From Dugong dugon (Eukaryota > Chordata > Mammalia > Sirenia > Dugongidae), in NCBI GenBank assembly GCA_030035585.1, contig CM057461.1, forward strand, positions 171,751,624 through 171,815,623: 64,000 nucleotides of DNA, read 5' to 3'. The translations under genes and the position numbers were made by a program. Each line of letters starts with the position of its first letter. Position 1 is the stretch's first letter. This document shows positions 1 through 9,756 of the stretch, piece by piece. Under the pieces are notes generated by a model. That model saw only the letters and a program-made list of their open reading frames with translations, did no database searches and had not been told where the DNA came from.

Positions 1-417
1 CTATGGATCGAAAATATTTGGGGAAAAAAAAAAGTTCCTAAAAGCAAAACTTGAATTTGCCACATGCCGATTACGCTGAATCCACGTGAATGAAATGATG
101 TGTAGGTATAACCTACTGTAGCCTCCCACCATTTCACAGATCCTCAAACTCTCTCCAGCACTCATTGTATGAGCACTGTTTGCCTCATGTCTTGTCATTA
201 TTACCTAAACAATACAGTATAACAGCTATTTACATAGCATTTATATTGTATTAGTAATATAAGTAATCTAGAGACGATTTAAAGTATACAGGAGGATGTG
301 CATAGATTATATGCAAATACTATGCCATTTTACTTAAGGGACTTGAGCATCCGTGGATTTGGGTATCGGGGTGGGGGGTCCTGGAACCAATGTTCCATGG
401 ATATTGAGGGACAACTG
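1..417 (+). mobile_element. Tigger-type (TcMar-Tigger) DNA transposon, 3' portion
   Basis: Recognised from the mammalian MER2/Tigger consensus: GATCGAAAATATTTGGGG at the left edge, then AACTTGAATTTGCC, CTATTTACATAGCATT, TATGCAAATACTATGCC, and a right end reading GAGGGACAACTG followed by TA (418-419), the Tc/mariner target dinucleotide. The left terminal repeat lies outside the window. No transposase reading frame is present, so this is a non-autonomous or internally deleted copy. The subfamily is not certain. Confidence 0.8.
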
Positions 418-419
418 TA

Positions 420-2300
420 TATTCAAAACCCACAGCCAACATAATTCTCAATGGAGACAGATTGAGAGCAATTCTCCCTTGAGAACGGGAATGAGACAAG
501 GATGCCCTTTATCACCACTCTTAGTCAATATTGTAGTGGAAGTTCTAGCTAGAGCAGTAAGGCAAGAAGGGAAATAAAGGGTATCCAAATTGGAAAAGAA
601 GAAGTAAAACTATCCTTATTCACAGATGGCATGATCTTGTACACAGAAAATCTAGAGACTCCACAAGAAAGTTAACTGGAATAATAGATGGATTCAACCA
701 AATGGCAGGTTACAATAACAACACACAAAAAAACAGTTGGGTTCCTCTACAGTAACAAGTAGGACTCTGAAAAGGAAATAAAAAAATCAATACCATTTAC
801 AATAGCCCCAAAAGGATAAAATACCTTGGAATAAACATAACTGGGGACATAAAAGACTTATACAAGGAAAACTATAAAACACTACTATAAGAAACTAAAA
901 GAGATCTACATACAGGGAAAAACGTTCCATGCTCATGGATTGGAAGACTTAACATTTTAAAATGTCAATACTACCAAAGCAATCTACAGATATAATGCAA
1001 TTCCAACCCAAATCCCAACAACATTCTTTAAAGAAATGGAAAAACTAATCTCTAACTTTATTTGGAAAGGAAGGAGACCCTGAATAGCTAAAGAAATATT
1101 GAAGAAAAAGAACAAAGTAGAAGGCCTCTCACTTCCCAATCTCAAAACTTATTATACAGCCACAGTAATCAAAACAGCCCGGTACTGGTTCAATGACAGA
1201 CACATAGACCAATGGAATAGTACTGAGAACTCAGAAGTAAATCAGTCCATCTACAGGCAGCTGATATTCGACAAAGGGTCAAAGTCCATTGAATGGGGAA
1301 GAAACAGTCTCTAACAAATAGTGCTGGCAAAACTGGATGTCCATATGCATAAAAACTAATCAGGGTCCATACCTCACACCATGCACAAATACCAACACAA
1401 AATCCTGGCAGATAACACAGGATCAAAACTAGGGAACCTAATTTTTGGCATAAATAGCCTATCAAACAAAACAAAAAATGCACAAACAACAGAAAATAAA
1501 TTAGCTAACTGGAACTTCCTAAAAATTAAATCCTTAACACTCATGGAAAGACTTTACCAATAGGGTAAAGTGAGAACCTACAGACTGGGAAATAATATCT
1601 GGCAATAACATATCTGATAAGGGTCTAATCTTAAAATCTACCGAAAACTTCACCAACTCAACAACAAGAAAACAAGCAATCCAATCAAAAAATGGGCAAA
1701 GGACATGAATAGGCACTTCACTAAAAAGGACATTCAGGTGGCTAACAAATACTTGAAAAGATGCTCATGATCATTAGCCATTAGAGAGATACAAATCAAA
1801 GCTACAATGAGACACCGTCTCACCCCTGCAAAAATGATAATGATAAAAAAATGGAAAACAATAAATGCTGGTGATATTGTGGGGGTATTGGAACTCTTAT
1901 ACATTGCTGGTGGGATTGTAAAATGGTAAAACCACTATGAGAAATGATATGGTGCTTCCTTAAAAAGCTAGAAATAGAAATATCTTATGATCCAACAATC
2001 CCACTCCTAAGTATATATCCTATAGACATAAGAGCAGTGACACAAATAGACATATGCACACCTGTGTTCATTACAGTGTTATTCACAATAGAAAAAAGAT
2101 GGAAACAGCCTAAGTGCCCATCGACAGATGAATGGATAAACAAATTGTGGTAAATACATTCAATGGAATACTACACAACTATATAAAATAAGGAGGCATC
2201 CACAAAACATCTTATAACATGGATAAATATGGAGGACATTGTGCTGAGTGAAATAAGTCAATCACAAAAGGACAAATATTATATGGTCTCACTTTTATAA
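420..2300 (+). pseudogene. L1 LINE ORF2 remnant (RT palm to C-terminus)
   Basis: Reads as the 3' half of a mammalian L1 ORF2 (endonuclease-reverse transcriptase that copies L1 RNA at a nicked target). Around 480-560 the protein reads [14 protein letters not shown], the RT motif B region. The catalytic F-A-D-D box that follows (about 618-640) reads LFTDGMILY, so both the Ala and the second Asp are changed. Further downstream are the thumb and C-terminal regions (for example NWKWAK-like and YDPTIPLLSIYP at about 1,985-2,030). Many stops and frameshifts break it (for example at 577 and 1,314). The 5' part of L1 is absent because the copy begins at the Tigger boundary. Confidence 0.88.
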
Positions 2301-3122
2301 AAAGTCAAGAATAGGTATACACACAGAAAGCAATGTTCTATGATGGTTACCAGGATGGGAAGGGTAATCACTTTCTAGATAGTAAATGCTTGTTATTTTT
2401 GATGATGGGAAAGGCAATACCTAATATGGGTGAAGTCTGCACAACTTGTCCAAGGTAAACGAAGACTTTAAGAAGCAAGGAATACTTTGAATACTGTGCT
2501 CCCTTAAATAAGCAAAACTAAGGAAAAATTTTGGTAAATGCTATAACTTACAATTTTTCAACAGCAATAATAACAACCAAAAAATATGTGTATTGTTACA
2601 TAGGTAGATATGTATGCATATATGTATACAGGAAGGCACATGGGAGTATGTGGGTGTGCATGTGTATCTATAGGTATAGGTATATACATATTTATGTGTG
2701 CTGCATATATATTCATATATACAGTAAACCACATGGGGGCACAGTTACGGATACCTCCTAGACATAACCAAACATCTTGTGGGATTGGTTTACTGGGTTT
2801 TAAGGGTTGGGACAATAGTCTCATGGGACAACTCAGTCAATTGGCATAACATAGTTCATAAAGATAATGTTCCACATTCTAGTTTGGTAAGTAGCATCTG
2901 GGGTCTTAAAAGCTTGCCAGGAGCCATCTATGATACAACTATTGGTCTCTACTTGTCCGCAACAAAAGAGAATGAAGGAAACCAAAGACTCAAAGAAGAA
3001 ACTAGTGCACATGACTAATAAGCCTGAGACCAGAACTAGATGGTACCTGGCTACCACTACCATCCGTTCTGACCAGGTACATGATAGAAGGTCCCAGATA
3101 GAGAGTAAGATGGAGGAAAAAG
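2301..3122 (+). mobile_element. L1 3' UTR (afrotherian type), truncated
   Basis: Continues the L1 at 420-2,300. It contains a TATG/TGTA-rich tract (2,590-2,720) and then a block (GGGGCACAGTTACGGATACC ... GGGGTCTTAAAAGCTTG ... ATTGGTCTCTAC) that recurs at 60,110-60,500 and, more diverged, at 7,080-7,400. The last 400 or so bases and the poly(A) tail of the family are missing here. Short reading frames in the TATG tract are artefacts of the simple repeat. Confidence 0.82.
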
Positions 3123-3283
3123 ATTTTTTTTTCTTTTTTTTATAGATAAATGCATTGTGTGCAAGATCAATATTGCTGCAGGAACTGATAGAGTTTTTCC
3201 ATACTGATTACAACCAAATAGTTATAATAAATATAAAACAGAAACAGTAATGATAGTGATTAAAGATGGCTAACACTTTCTAC

Positions 3284-3448
3284 GGAGCCCTGGTGGCACA
3301 GTGGTTAAGAGCTCAGCTGCTAACCAAAAGGTCAGCAGTTCTAATCCAGCAGCTGCTCCTTGGAAACCCTATGGGGCAGTTCTACTCTGTCCTATAGGGT
3401 CACTATGAGTCGGAATCAACCCGATGGCAACAGGTTTGTTTTTTTTTA
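3284..3448 (+). mobile_element. AfroSINE, short form
   Basis: tRNA-derived head (GAGCCCTGGTGGCACAGTGG, with an A-box-like TGGCACAGTGG), B-box region GCAGTTCTAATCC, body CTATGGGGCAGTTCTACTCT and RTE-like tail CACTATGAGTCGGAATC, then T-rich sequence. Full length for the short form. Confidence 0.93.
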
Positions 3449-4990
3449 ATATGATTGCTGTATATCAGTGTCATGTAAATTTAGTACCAAATTCTTTATA
3501 GATAGATAGATTCCCCTGCACTCATATTCTTCATATTAATTAGGTGGCAAAATTCAGGTTAAATTAATTATAATATTAATTTACACTCAAGAGTCCATTG
3601 TTAATATTGTTAGCCAAATGGCTTGCCTTTAGACTCAGTCTATTGTAAATGTCCTGATAATATCGATCAAAGCGAAGGTATTTAAGAGACGCTCTTCTTT
3701 GGTAGAAATAACTTAGTAAGTTTTACGACTCTGACAGATAGTTGTTTAAAAAGAAATCATATTTTTTGAATAATTGAACTTTTATCTTGTCATCTGAATG
3801 CCAAGCATCTTTTTCATGATCGATGAGATATACAGTTGCCCACCAACATTTTCTGTCTCTCGGGTTTATTGGGAAGCTGCTTTCCCATTAACAGTGTGTG
3901 CTGCCACAAGGCCAGGGCTTTTATGATTATTTGAAACGCAAAGAAATGAGTGTGTGCTGCAAATAAGTGTTTTTACAGGATATTGTATGAAGTGTCTGAA
4001 TTTTTGGTAGGAAAAGTAGAAATTTTGAAAATTTTTTATTTGAGATACATACGTCCCATGGACTCTGGGGGGACACTGGGAGGGGGGTAGGGTTAATGGG
4101 GCAACATATGTCTCACTGGACTCTAAGGGTAGGCTTGTGGGAGTGGGAAAAAAAAAATCCATACTACTTACCAAAAATTCACACACACTCGATAATTCAG
4201 CATGCTTCCATTAATGAAAACACATTGTAGCAACAAAATATTCATAGCAGAAAACAATTGGGTCTTAAAAGGAGTATACAGTATTAAGGAAGATAGTAGT
4301 AGTATATGAATCAAGGGCTCAGCATGCTCCTAAGACGTTCATTGACGTTTCAGTGCCCCCCAGCCCAGGGTATCAAGGATAGAAATAAAAAGTAATTAAA
4401 ACTACATTCTCAGAACTTACATTCTTTAGGCAATCATAATATTTCTTACTACACGTATTTCCTTTTCACTCACTACAAAGCTGAGTGCAAACTTTATTTA
4501 TTTGGTTGAACTAATCTGTGAATGAAGAGTAATTTTCAAATTAGAGAAGCTTCATTGTGAAATAGCCTACCATATACTTTCTCTAAACTGATATTTTTTA
4601 CTATGAAATCCACAACGTCTACTATCATCACCTAAACTAAACATTAACGATCACTAACTACGATATTTTCCCTCTCTGATCTTCTTCACCTTTATCATAC
4701 ATGACGGTACTTTCCCTTCAGATAGTGGTCAATGGCTCCAGAAGTTAAAACTCTCAAAATTGAGGGCTAATTTCCAACAGGCAAAAGCAATATGGACCAT
4801 TTAAACTGAAATGAAGTAAAAAGGTCCATCGCTTCCCAGCCTGGAACTCCTCCTCCGAACATTGTTGTTCATAAATATATCCCCTTAGATTTAGTGGCCA
4901 AAAGTCGCTGCTCCGAACTGCCAGGCCAGGACATCACTTGCCTAAAGGATCTATTTGCACCGGCACTAAATAAATGCCTCTCAAACCCTG
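3449..4990. other. Single-copy DNA upstream of the CpG island
   Basis: No repeat or gene recognised. It is AT-rich with a few G-rich stretches (4,060-4,150). The part around 3,850-3,970 (CCCATTAACAGTGTGTGCTG and flanks) is not obviously repeat-derived and could be a conserved non-coding element, but nothing in the sequence alone proves that. Confidence 0.5.
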
Positions 4991-4998
4991 CCGGTGCG

Positions 4999-5001
<3 letters not shown>

Positions 5002-5046
<45 letters not shown>

Positions 5047-5092
5047 TGTGTGGGTGGGTGTGTGTGTGTGTGTGTGCGCGCGCGCGCGCGCG
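5002..5092 (+). repeat. (GT)n-(CG)n alternating purine-pyrimidine microsatellite
   Basis: About 75 bases of GT/GGGT repeats run straight into a 16-base CGCG tract, directly beside the CpG island. Long alternating purine-pyrimidine runs of this kind are classic Z-DNA candidates. The predicted histidine/threonine-rich and valine/cysteine-rich frames here are repeat artefacts. Confidence 0.95.
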
Positions 5093-5650
5093 TCTGTGCG
5101 TTATGTTTGCGTGTGTGGGTGTGTTAGATGTATGTGAGCGTGAGCGCCCGCGCACGCCCTCGCCTCAGTCCTCCTAACTCCCAGTCGCCGCCTGAGACTC
5201 CCAGAATCAGGTGTTACCCCGCACAAGCTCTTGCCTGGGCTCCGGTGAGAAGGCAGCTGCTGAGCATCAGTCACCCCCAGATGTGGGGCACCGCCCCCTA
5301 GCCCGGCCAGGCCGGCACAGACGGAGCGAGAAGCAAGTCCCTCTTTCCCAGACTCGCCAACTTGGCGGCGGTGGGCAAACTTGTGGCCAGGAGCAGGCGC
5401 AGCTGCCGGCGCCTGGCGCGTCTCGGAGCCCGGGTCCTGCCGTGTTGCGGCTCCCGGGTGACTGGTGTCCCGAGCTTGACTTCGCAGACCTGCACGGGCG
5501 GCGGCGGGGAACGGGCGGAGGGACCGGGGGGCCCTGGCGCCCAGCGGCTCTAGGGCGCCCCACGCGATTGCAGGAGCGGCCGGGAGGTGCTCACGCTCCT
5601 CCTCCGGATTCACTCCGTCTTGCAGTCAATGGTGGGGGTGGGGGAGAGTT
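5093..5650. promoter_or_regulatory. CpG island, candidate promoter
   Basis: The only strongly GC-rich, CpG-dense segment in the window. It includes GC-box-like CCGCCCCC (about 5,290), GCCGGCGCCTGGCGCG (about 5,407) and a GGCGGCGGCGGGG run (about 5,498-5,515), and it carries no transposon. CpG density survives in mammalian DNA mainly where germline methylation is absent, so an active or recent promoter is the usual explanation. A donor-like CCGGTGAGAA lies at about 5,240 on the plus strand. No TATA box, start codon context or exon can be assigned. Open frames on both strands (up to 185 codons) are expected from GC richness and resemble nothing known. Confidence 0.7.
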
Positions 5651-5908
5651 GTTCCAAGATCAAGGGGATAGAGAGAGAGGTACTGCTACCACCACCCCGA
5701 ACTCGCACCATCTGTTTCCGTCCACTCTGTTACGAGTTCCCACTGCCCTGTCTCTAACAGCAACCTGACTCCTGGGGATTAGTTTGGAAAAGCCCCTACT
5801 ATCCAGGTGCGCGCTGCCCACCAGCCACGGGAGACACCGGACAGTGGTGGTTAAAGGCTTCTAAAGCCAGGAGGGTCCTCTATCTGTGGCTGTTTGCTGA
5901 ACAGTCTC
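5651..5908. other. 3' shore of the CpG island
   Basis: GC content falls off across this stretch. It holds a short GAGAGAGAG run and no recognisable repeat or coding sequence. Confidence 0.4.
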
Positions 5909-6078
5909 TTTGTTGTTAGTTGCCTTCCAGTCCACGTATTACAGGGTAGAACTGCTCCGTAGCGTTTTCTCAGCTGTAATCCATTGACGCTATGGCCAGA
6001 CCTTTTCTTCCATTGTGCTCTGCTGCTGGGTGAGTTTGAACAGAGAAGGTTAAAAGTAAGTAGCCGAGTGCAAATTTA
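5909..6078 (-). mobile_element. AfroSINE, degenerate, minus strand
   Basis: Reads on the minus strand as a diverged long-form AfroSINE: the tail is TTGTTGTTAGTTGCCTTCCA, followed by GGGTAGAACTGCTCCGTAG and a decayed central and head region. It abuts the next, plus-strand SINE. Confidence 0.65.
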
Positions 6079-6215
6079 GCTGCGAACCAAAAGGTCAGCA
6101 GTTCGAATCCACCAGCCGCTCCTTGGAAACTCTATGAGGCAGTTTTACTCTGTCCTATAGGGTCTGTCTGAGTCGGAATGGACTCCATGGCAACGTTTTT
6201 TTTTTTTTTTTTTTT
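6079..6215 (+). mobile_element. AfroSINE, short form, 5'-truncated
   Basis: Starts inside the head (GCGAACCAAAAGGTCAGCAG) and continues through the body CTCTATGAGGCAGTTTTACT and the tail GAGTCGGAATGGACTCCATG into a pure T run (6,197-6,215). Confidence 0.88.
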
Positions 6216-6236
6216 AACAACCTTAAAGAGTCTCTA

Positions 6237-6469
6237 GGTGCCCTGGTGACACAAAGGTTAAGGCCTGGGCTGCTGGTCAAGCACTAGGCTGCTATCCTAA
6301 AACTTGACAGTTCAAACCCACCCAGGAGCCCCCCCAAAGAAAGATCTGGCCATCTGCTTCCGTAAAGATTACAGCCTAAAAAGCCGGATAGGGAAGTTCT
6401 ACTCTGTCACATGGGGTCACTATGAGTTGGCTATGAGTGAAATTGACTCTACGGAAACGAACAACAACA
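6237..6469 (+). mobile_element. AfroSINE, long form
   Basis: Carries the long-form central segment (GATCTGGCCATCTGCTTCCG, TAAAGATTACAGCC) between head and tail. It ends in AACGAACAACAACA, an (AAC)n-like tail matching RTE elements in this window. Confidence 0.85.
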
Positions 6470-6524
6470 TAGCCCTCTAAAATTTTCTAATTGCCACCAA
6501 CACATGCAGGTCAGCACTTTAATA

Positions 6525-8303
6525 CAGCTACGTGCCACTTAATGTCCTCGATACATTCTGTGAAATACAACGTTATGTGATTTGGACATTGTGCAAACGT
6601 GCCTAAATCAAGAGCAATAACATGCACTGATTTTCCACATTCATGTTGTTTAATAACCTTTTTTTTTTTTTTCACTTTCAAATCGATACTTCTCCTTTGT
6701 CTCTTGCTGCTGCTATCACTAGCGTTCGTTTTGCTGTTTGGGAGCCGTGATGCACTTCTCAGTAATACTTCGGAAAGAAAATTTCAGAGAGAGAACGCTA
6801 TAATACTCAAGAGACACGGGATACATGAGACTGAATGTTGCTGCCTAGGAGTCAAAACATACACTGTTATACAGTAAACTTTCTATTTGTAGGTAGGGAA
6901 AGTCCCATTAAAATAATGATAGAAGTGGTATCTTGGGTGAAGGGTGAGACAGTACACAATACAGGAGAAACTAGCACAACTTGTACAAGGAAAGGTCATG
7001 GAAGCCCCATAGACACATCCACACTCCCTGATGGACTGAATTGCTGGGTGGAGGGCTGTGAGGACCATGGTCTCGGGGAACATCTAGCTCAATTGGCATG
7101 ACACAGCTTATAAAGACAATGCTCTACATTCTACCTTGGTGAGTAGTGTCTGGGGTCTTAAAAGCCTGTGAGCGGCCATCTAAGATACTCCACTGGTCTC
7201 ATCCCTTCAGGAGCAAGGGAGAATGAAGAGAACAGGATACAAGGAAAAGATTAGTCCGAAGGACTAATTGTCCACGGCTACCAAGGCCTCCCCACCAGAC
7301 TGAGTCCAGTACAGCTAGATGGTGCCCGGCTACCACCACTAACTGCTCTGACCAGGATCACAACAGAGGGTTCTGCACAGAGCTGGAGAAGGATGTAGAG
7401 CATAATTCTAACTCACAAAAAAAGACCAGATTTACTGGCCTAAAGGAGACTGGAGAAACCCAGAGACTATGGCCCCCAGACACCTTTTTAGCTCAGTGGT
7501 GAAGTTACCTCCGAGGTTCACTGTTCAGCCTGGGAGTGGACAGCCCCGTAAAACCAAATGAGACTAACGAGGTACAGGAGTCCGGTGACAAGCGCCAGAA
7601 AGCAGAAGGGGACAAGGAAGCTGGTGATAGGGAACCCAAGGTTGAGTAAGGATAGTGTTGATATGTTGTGAGACTGTTAACCATTGTCATAGGGCAACAT
7701 TTGTAGTAACTGTTAAATGAGAACCTATTTTGTTCTGTAAGCCTTCATCTTAAGTGAGAATAACAGCACAATTTGAAGAGTGTAGTCAGTGTCACTGAAC
7801 TGTGCATTTAGAAATTTTTGAAATGGTGTATCTTTGGCTATGTGTATTTTCACCAAAAAAAAAAAAGGGTTGAGAAGTTAGAGGGTTGATAAGTTGTGGG
7901 GTTGTTAACCAACGGCATAAAACGTGTACTTCTGTTTCATGAGAAACTATTTGTTCTGTAAAGCCTTTACCTGAAGTAAAATAAAAAAAATAATGATAGA
8001 AAGTACAGTACAGTGCATACATAAGCTGGTAACATAGGCATTTATTATGACTATCAAGACATATGTATTCTAGGTTATATATGTGCTATACCATTATACA
8101 CCGGGCAATGGAATTGCTTTGTATACAAGAGGCGTGAGATACACATGTTGCATACAGGAAACTGTTGCATTTGCTTCATCCAGTTGTGTCCACTACATCC
8201 TGTGCTCCTATTGGGATTTCTGAACTCTTTTATAACCTTATGGGACCACAGTCATATAAGTGGTCGGACATTGCCCAAATGGACTTTATGCAGCACATGA
8301 CTG
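6525..8303. mobile_element. TA-flanked DNA transposon interrupted by an L1
   Basis: The left end CAGCTACGTGCCACTTAATG (6,525) and the complement of the right end (CAGTCATGTGCTGCATAAAG, ending 8,303) form imperfect terminal inverted repeats, each flanked by TA. This fits a Tc/mariner (Tigger-like) element of the CAGTCATGTGCCGCATAACG family known in mammals. The assignment is from memory and the interior is too decayed to show transposase. An L1 3' end occupies 6,925-7,986. Confidence 0.6.
6925..7986 (+). mobile_element. L1 3' end with duplicated terminal module
   Basis: A 5'-truncated L1 (3' UTR only) flanked by a target-site duplication AAAATAATGATAGAA at 6,910-6,924 and 7,987-8,001. It contains the afrotherian L1 3' UTR signature (GGGGTCTTAAAAGCCTGTGA, GAGCGGCCATCTAAGATACT). 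The terminal block (TTGTTAACC ... GAGAAC/GAAACTATTTTGTTCTGTAA ... CTTCATCTTAAG) appears twice, at about 7,672-7,760 and 7,885-7,985, separated by an A-run at 7,855. Confidence 0.88.
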
Positions 8304-8809
8304 TATCTATAAAGCAATGTTGTCAATTTACGGCCTAAAAAACTGATTTCATGGCTTTTTAAATCTTTTATATGTATCAAAGAAGAATTTTAGCTAGACA
8401 TTAAAATTCACCACACAAAGATAATTACTGCCAGGATTTTGAAAGACTTTTTTTAAACTTTCTATGTATTTAGCTATAGATATATCACTTACACAAATTG
8501 CACCATATTGTTTCAACATTTATATTCTACTATTGCTGCTATTGTAAAGATGTTGACTCTTCACAGTTGTGGTACATCATATTCTTAAATAATGCTGCTC
8601 TCCAATTCAGTGAGATAATAATCATTATGTCAGTAGGAGGTCTCTCTTCCAGTAGCCAAGCACCTTCCACTTTGAGGAATCTTCACTGGGACAGATCTGC
8701 CACCATGACTTTGAGCACTCTAAGACCTCCTTCTTATTAGGAATCCTGGCCTTTATAGGTGTCACGAGTGAAAATATTCCAGTGGTGAAGCATAATGTCA
8801 GTAGCCAAC
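8304..8809. other. Unassigned, mostly AT-rich
   Basis: No recognised repeat to about 8,620. The segment 8,625-8,809 has an open minus-strand frame next to retroviral pol, but I could not match it to integrase motifs, so it is left unassigned. Confidence 0.4.
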
Positions 8810-9304
8810 TGTGGTAGGCTGAATAATGGCCTCTAAAAGATATCCACATCCTAATCCCTGGAGTCTGTGTGTGTTATCTTATATGGCAAAAAAAAAAAAA
8901 AAGACTTTGTAGCTGTGATTAAGTTAAGGATCTTGAGATGAGGACATTATCCAAGCTTATGCCAGTGGGCCCTAAATGCAATCACATATATCCTTATACG
9001 AGTGAACCAGACGGAGATTTTACACAAAGAGAAGAGGAGAAGGCAATATGACCACATAGGTGGAGGCTGGAGTGATGCTGCCACAGGGCAAGAAATCTTG
9101 CAGCCACCAGAAACTGGAAGAAGAAAGAAACCAATTCTCCTGTACAGCTGGGGGAGGGAGCCCAGTCCTATAGACACCTTGATTTCAGCCCAGTGAAACT
9201 GATTTCAGAACTCTGACCTCCAGAACTGTGACAGCACAGCTTCCTGCTGTTTTAAGCCACCAACTTTTTGAAGATTTGTTACACTAGCTCCAGGAAACTA
9301 ACTC
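8810..9304 (+). mobile_element. MLT1-type (ERVL-MaLR) solo LTR
   Basis: Starts TGTGGTAGGCTGAATAATGG and follows the MLT1 consensus: AGATATCCACATCCTAATCC, AAGACTTTGTAGCTGTGATT, GTGGGCCCTAAATGCAATCA, CTCCAGAACTGTGACA, TGTTTTAAGCCACCA, ending near CAGGAAACTAACTCA. One of only three plus-strand LTRs here. Confidence 0.8.
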
Positions 9305-9528
9305 ACCAATATGAACCTCAGAGTCCCATCTAAAGTACTGTGAAAGGTTGTCCCCTCTTATCTCTGCAGTCTGAGGGAATCCTTTAGGTTGATGAGCCTG
9401 TATTTTTATTACAGCAGTCTCAGAAGGGAGTAGTAAAGTGTTTTAAAAGTTCTGCCACTAAAGTTCTATTTTTAATGGCAGTTCCAGAAGAGGTTAGAAA
9501 TCCTCTGTTTCCATAACATGCCAAACTG

Positions 9529-9588
9529 ACTCGATGGCAATGGGTTTGGTATTTTTTTGTTGTTGCTTTGTCTTTTTTTTTTTTTTAG
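9529..9588 (+). mobile_element. AfroSINE 3' fragment
   Basis: Only the tail (ACTCGATGGCAATGGGTTTG) followed by a T/G-rich run. It lies immediately before a second SINE, and the pair sits inside the ERV RNase H region. Confidence 0.75.
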
Positions 9589-9589
9589 T

Positions 9590-9756
9590 AACCCTGGTGG
9601 TGCAGTGGTTAAGACCTCGGCTGCTAACCAAAAGGTCAGCAGTTCAAATCCACCAGCTGCTCCTTGAAAACTCTATGGGGCAGTTCTACTCTGTCCTATA
9701 GGGTCACTGTGAGTCGGAATTGACTCGACAACAATGGTGTTTTGTTTTGTTTTATT
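9590..9756 (+). mobile_element. AfroSINE, short form
   Basis: Complete short form: head AACCCTGGTGGTGCAGTGG, GCAGTTCAAATCCACCAG, body CTATGGGGCAGTTCTACT and tail CACTGTGAGTCGGAATTGAC, then T-rich sequence. It interrupts the ERV pol remnant. Confidence 0.93.

Noticed and set aside
2531..2849. Tyr/Ile/Cys-rich frames on both strands (also near 59,754-60,268)
   Set aside because: They come from the TATG/TGTA-rich tract in the L1 3' UTR.
3284..3360. tRNA genes suggested by A- and B-box-like words in many AfroSINEs
   Set aside because: The words lie in repeated SINE heads that cannot fold as intact tRNAs and recur about twenty times.
4894..5177. Val/Cys- and His/Thr-rich small proteins
   Set aside because: They are the translation of the (GT)n and (CG)n microsatellite.
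5101..5768. Long overlapping open frames on both strands (170 and 185 codons) in the CpG island
   Set aside because: GC-rich DNA has few stop codons; the translations are Pro/Arg/Gly-rich, resemble no family, and overlap each other on both strands.
8625..8849. Retroviral integrase continuing the ERV on the minus strand
   Set aside because: I looked for the HHCC and D,D-35-E wording and found none; the composition alone is not evidence.
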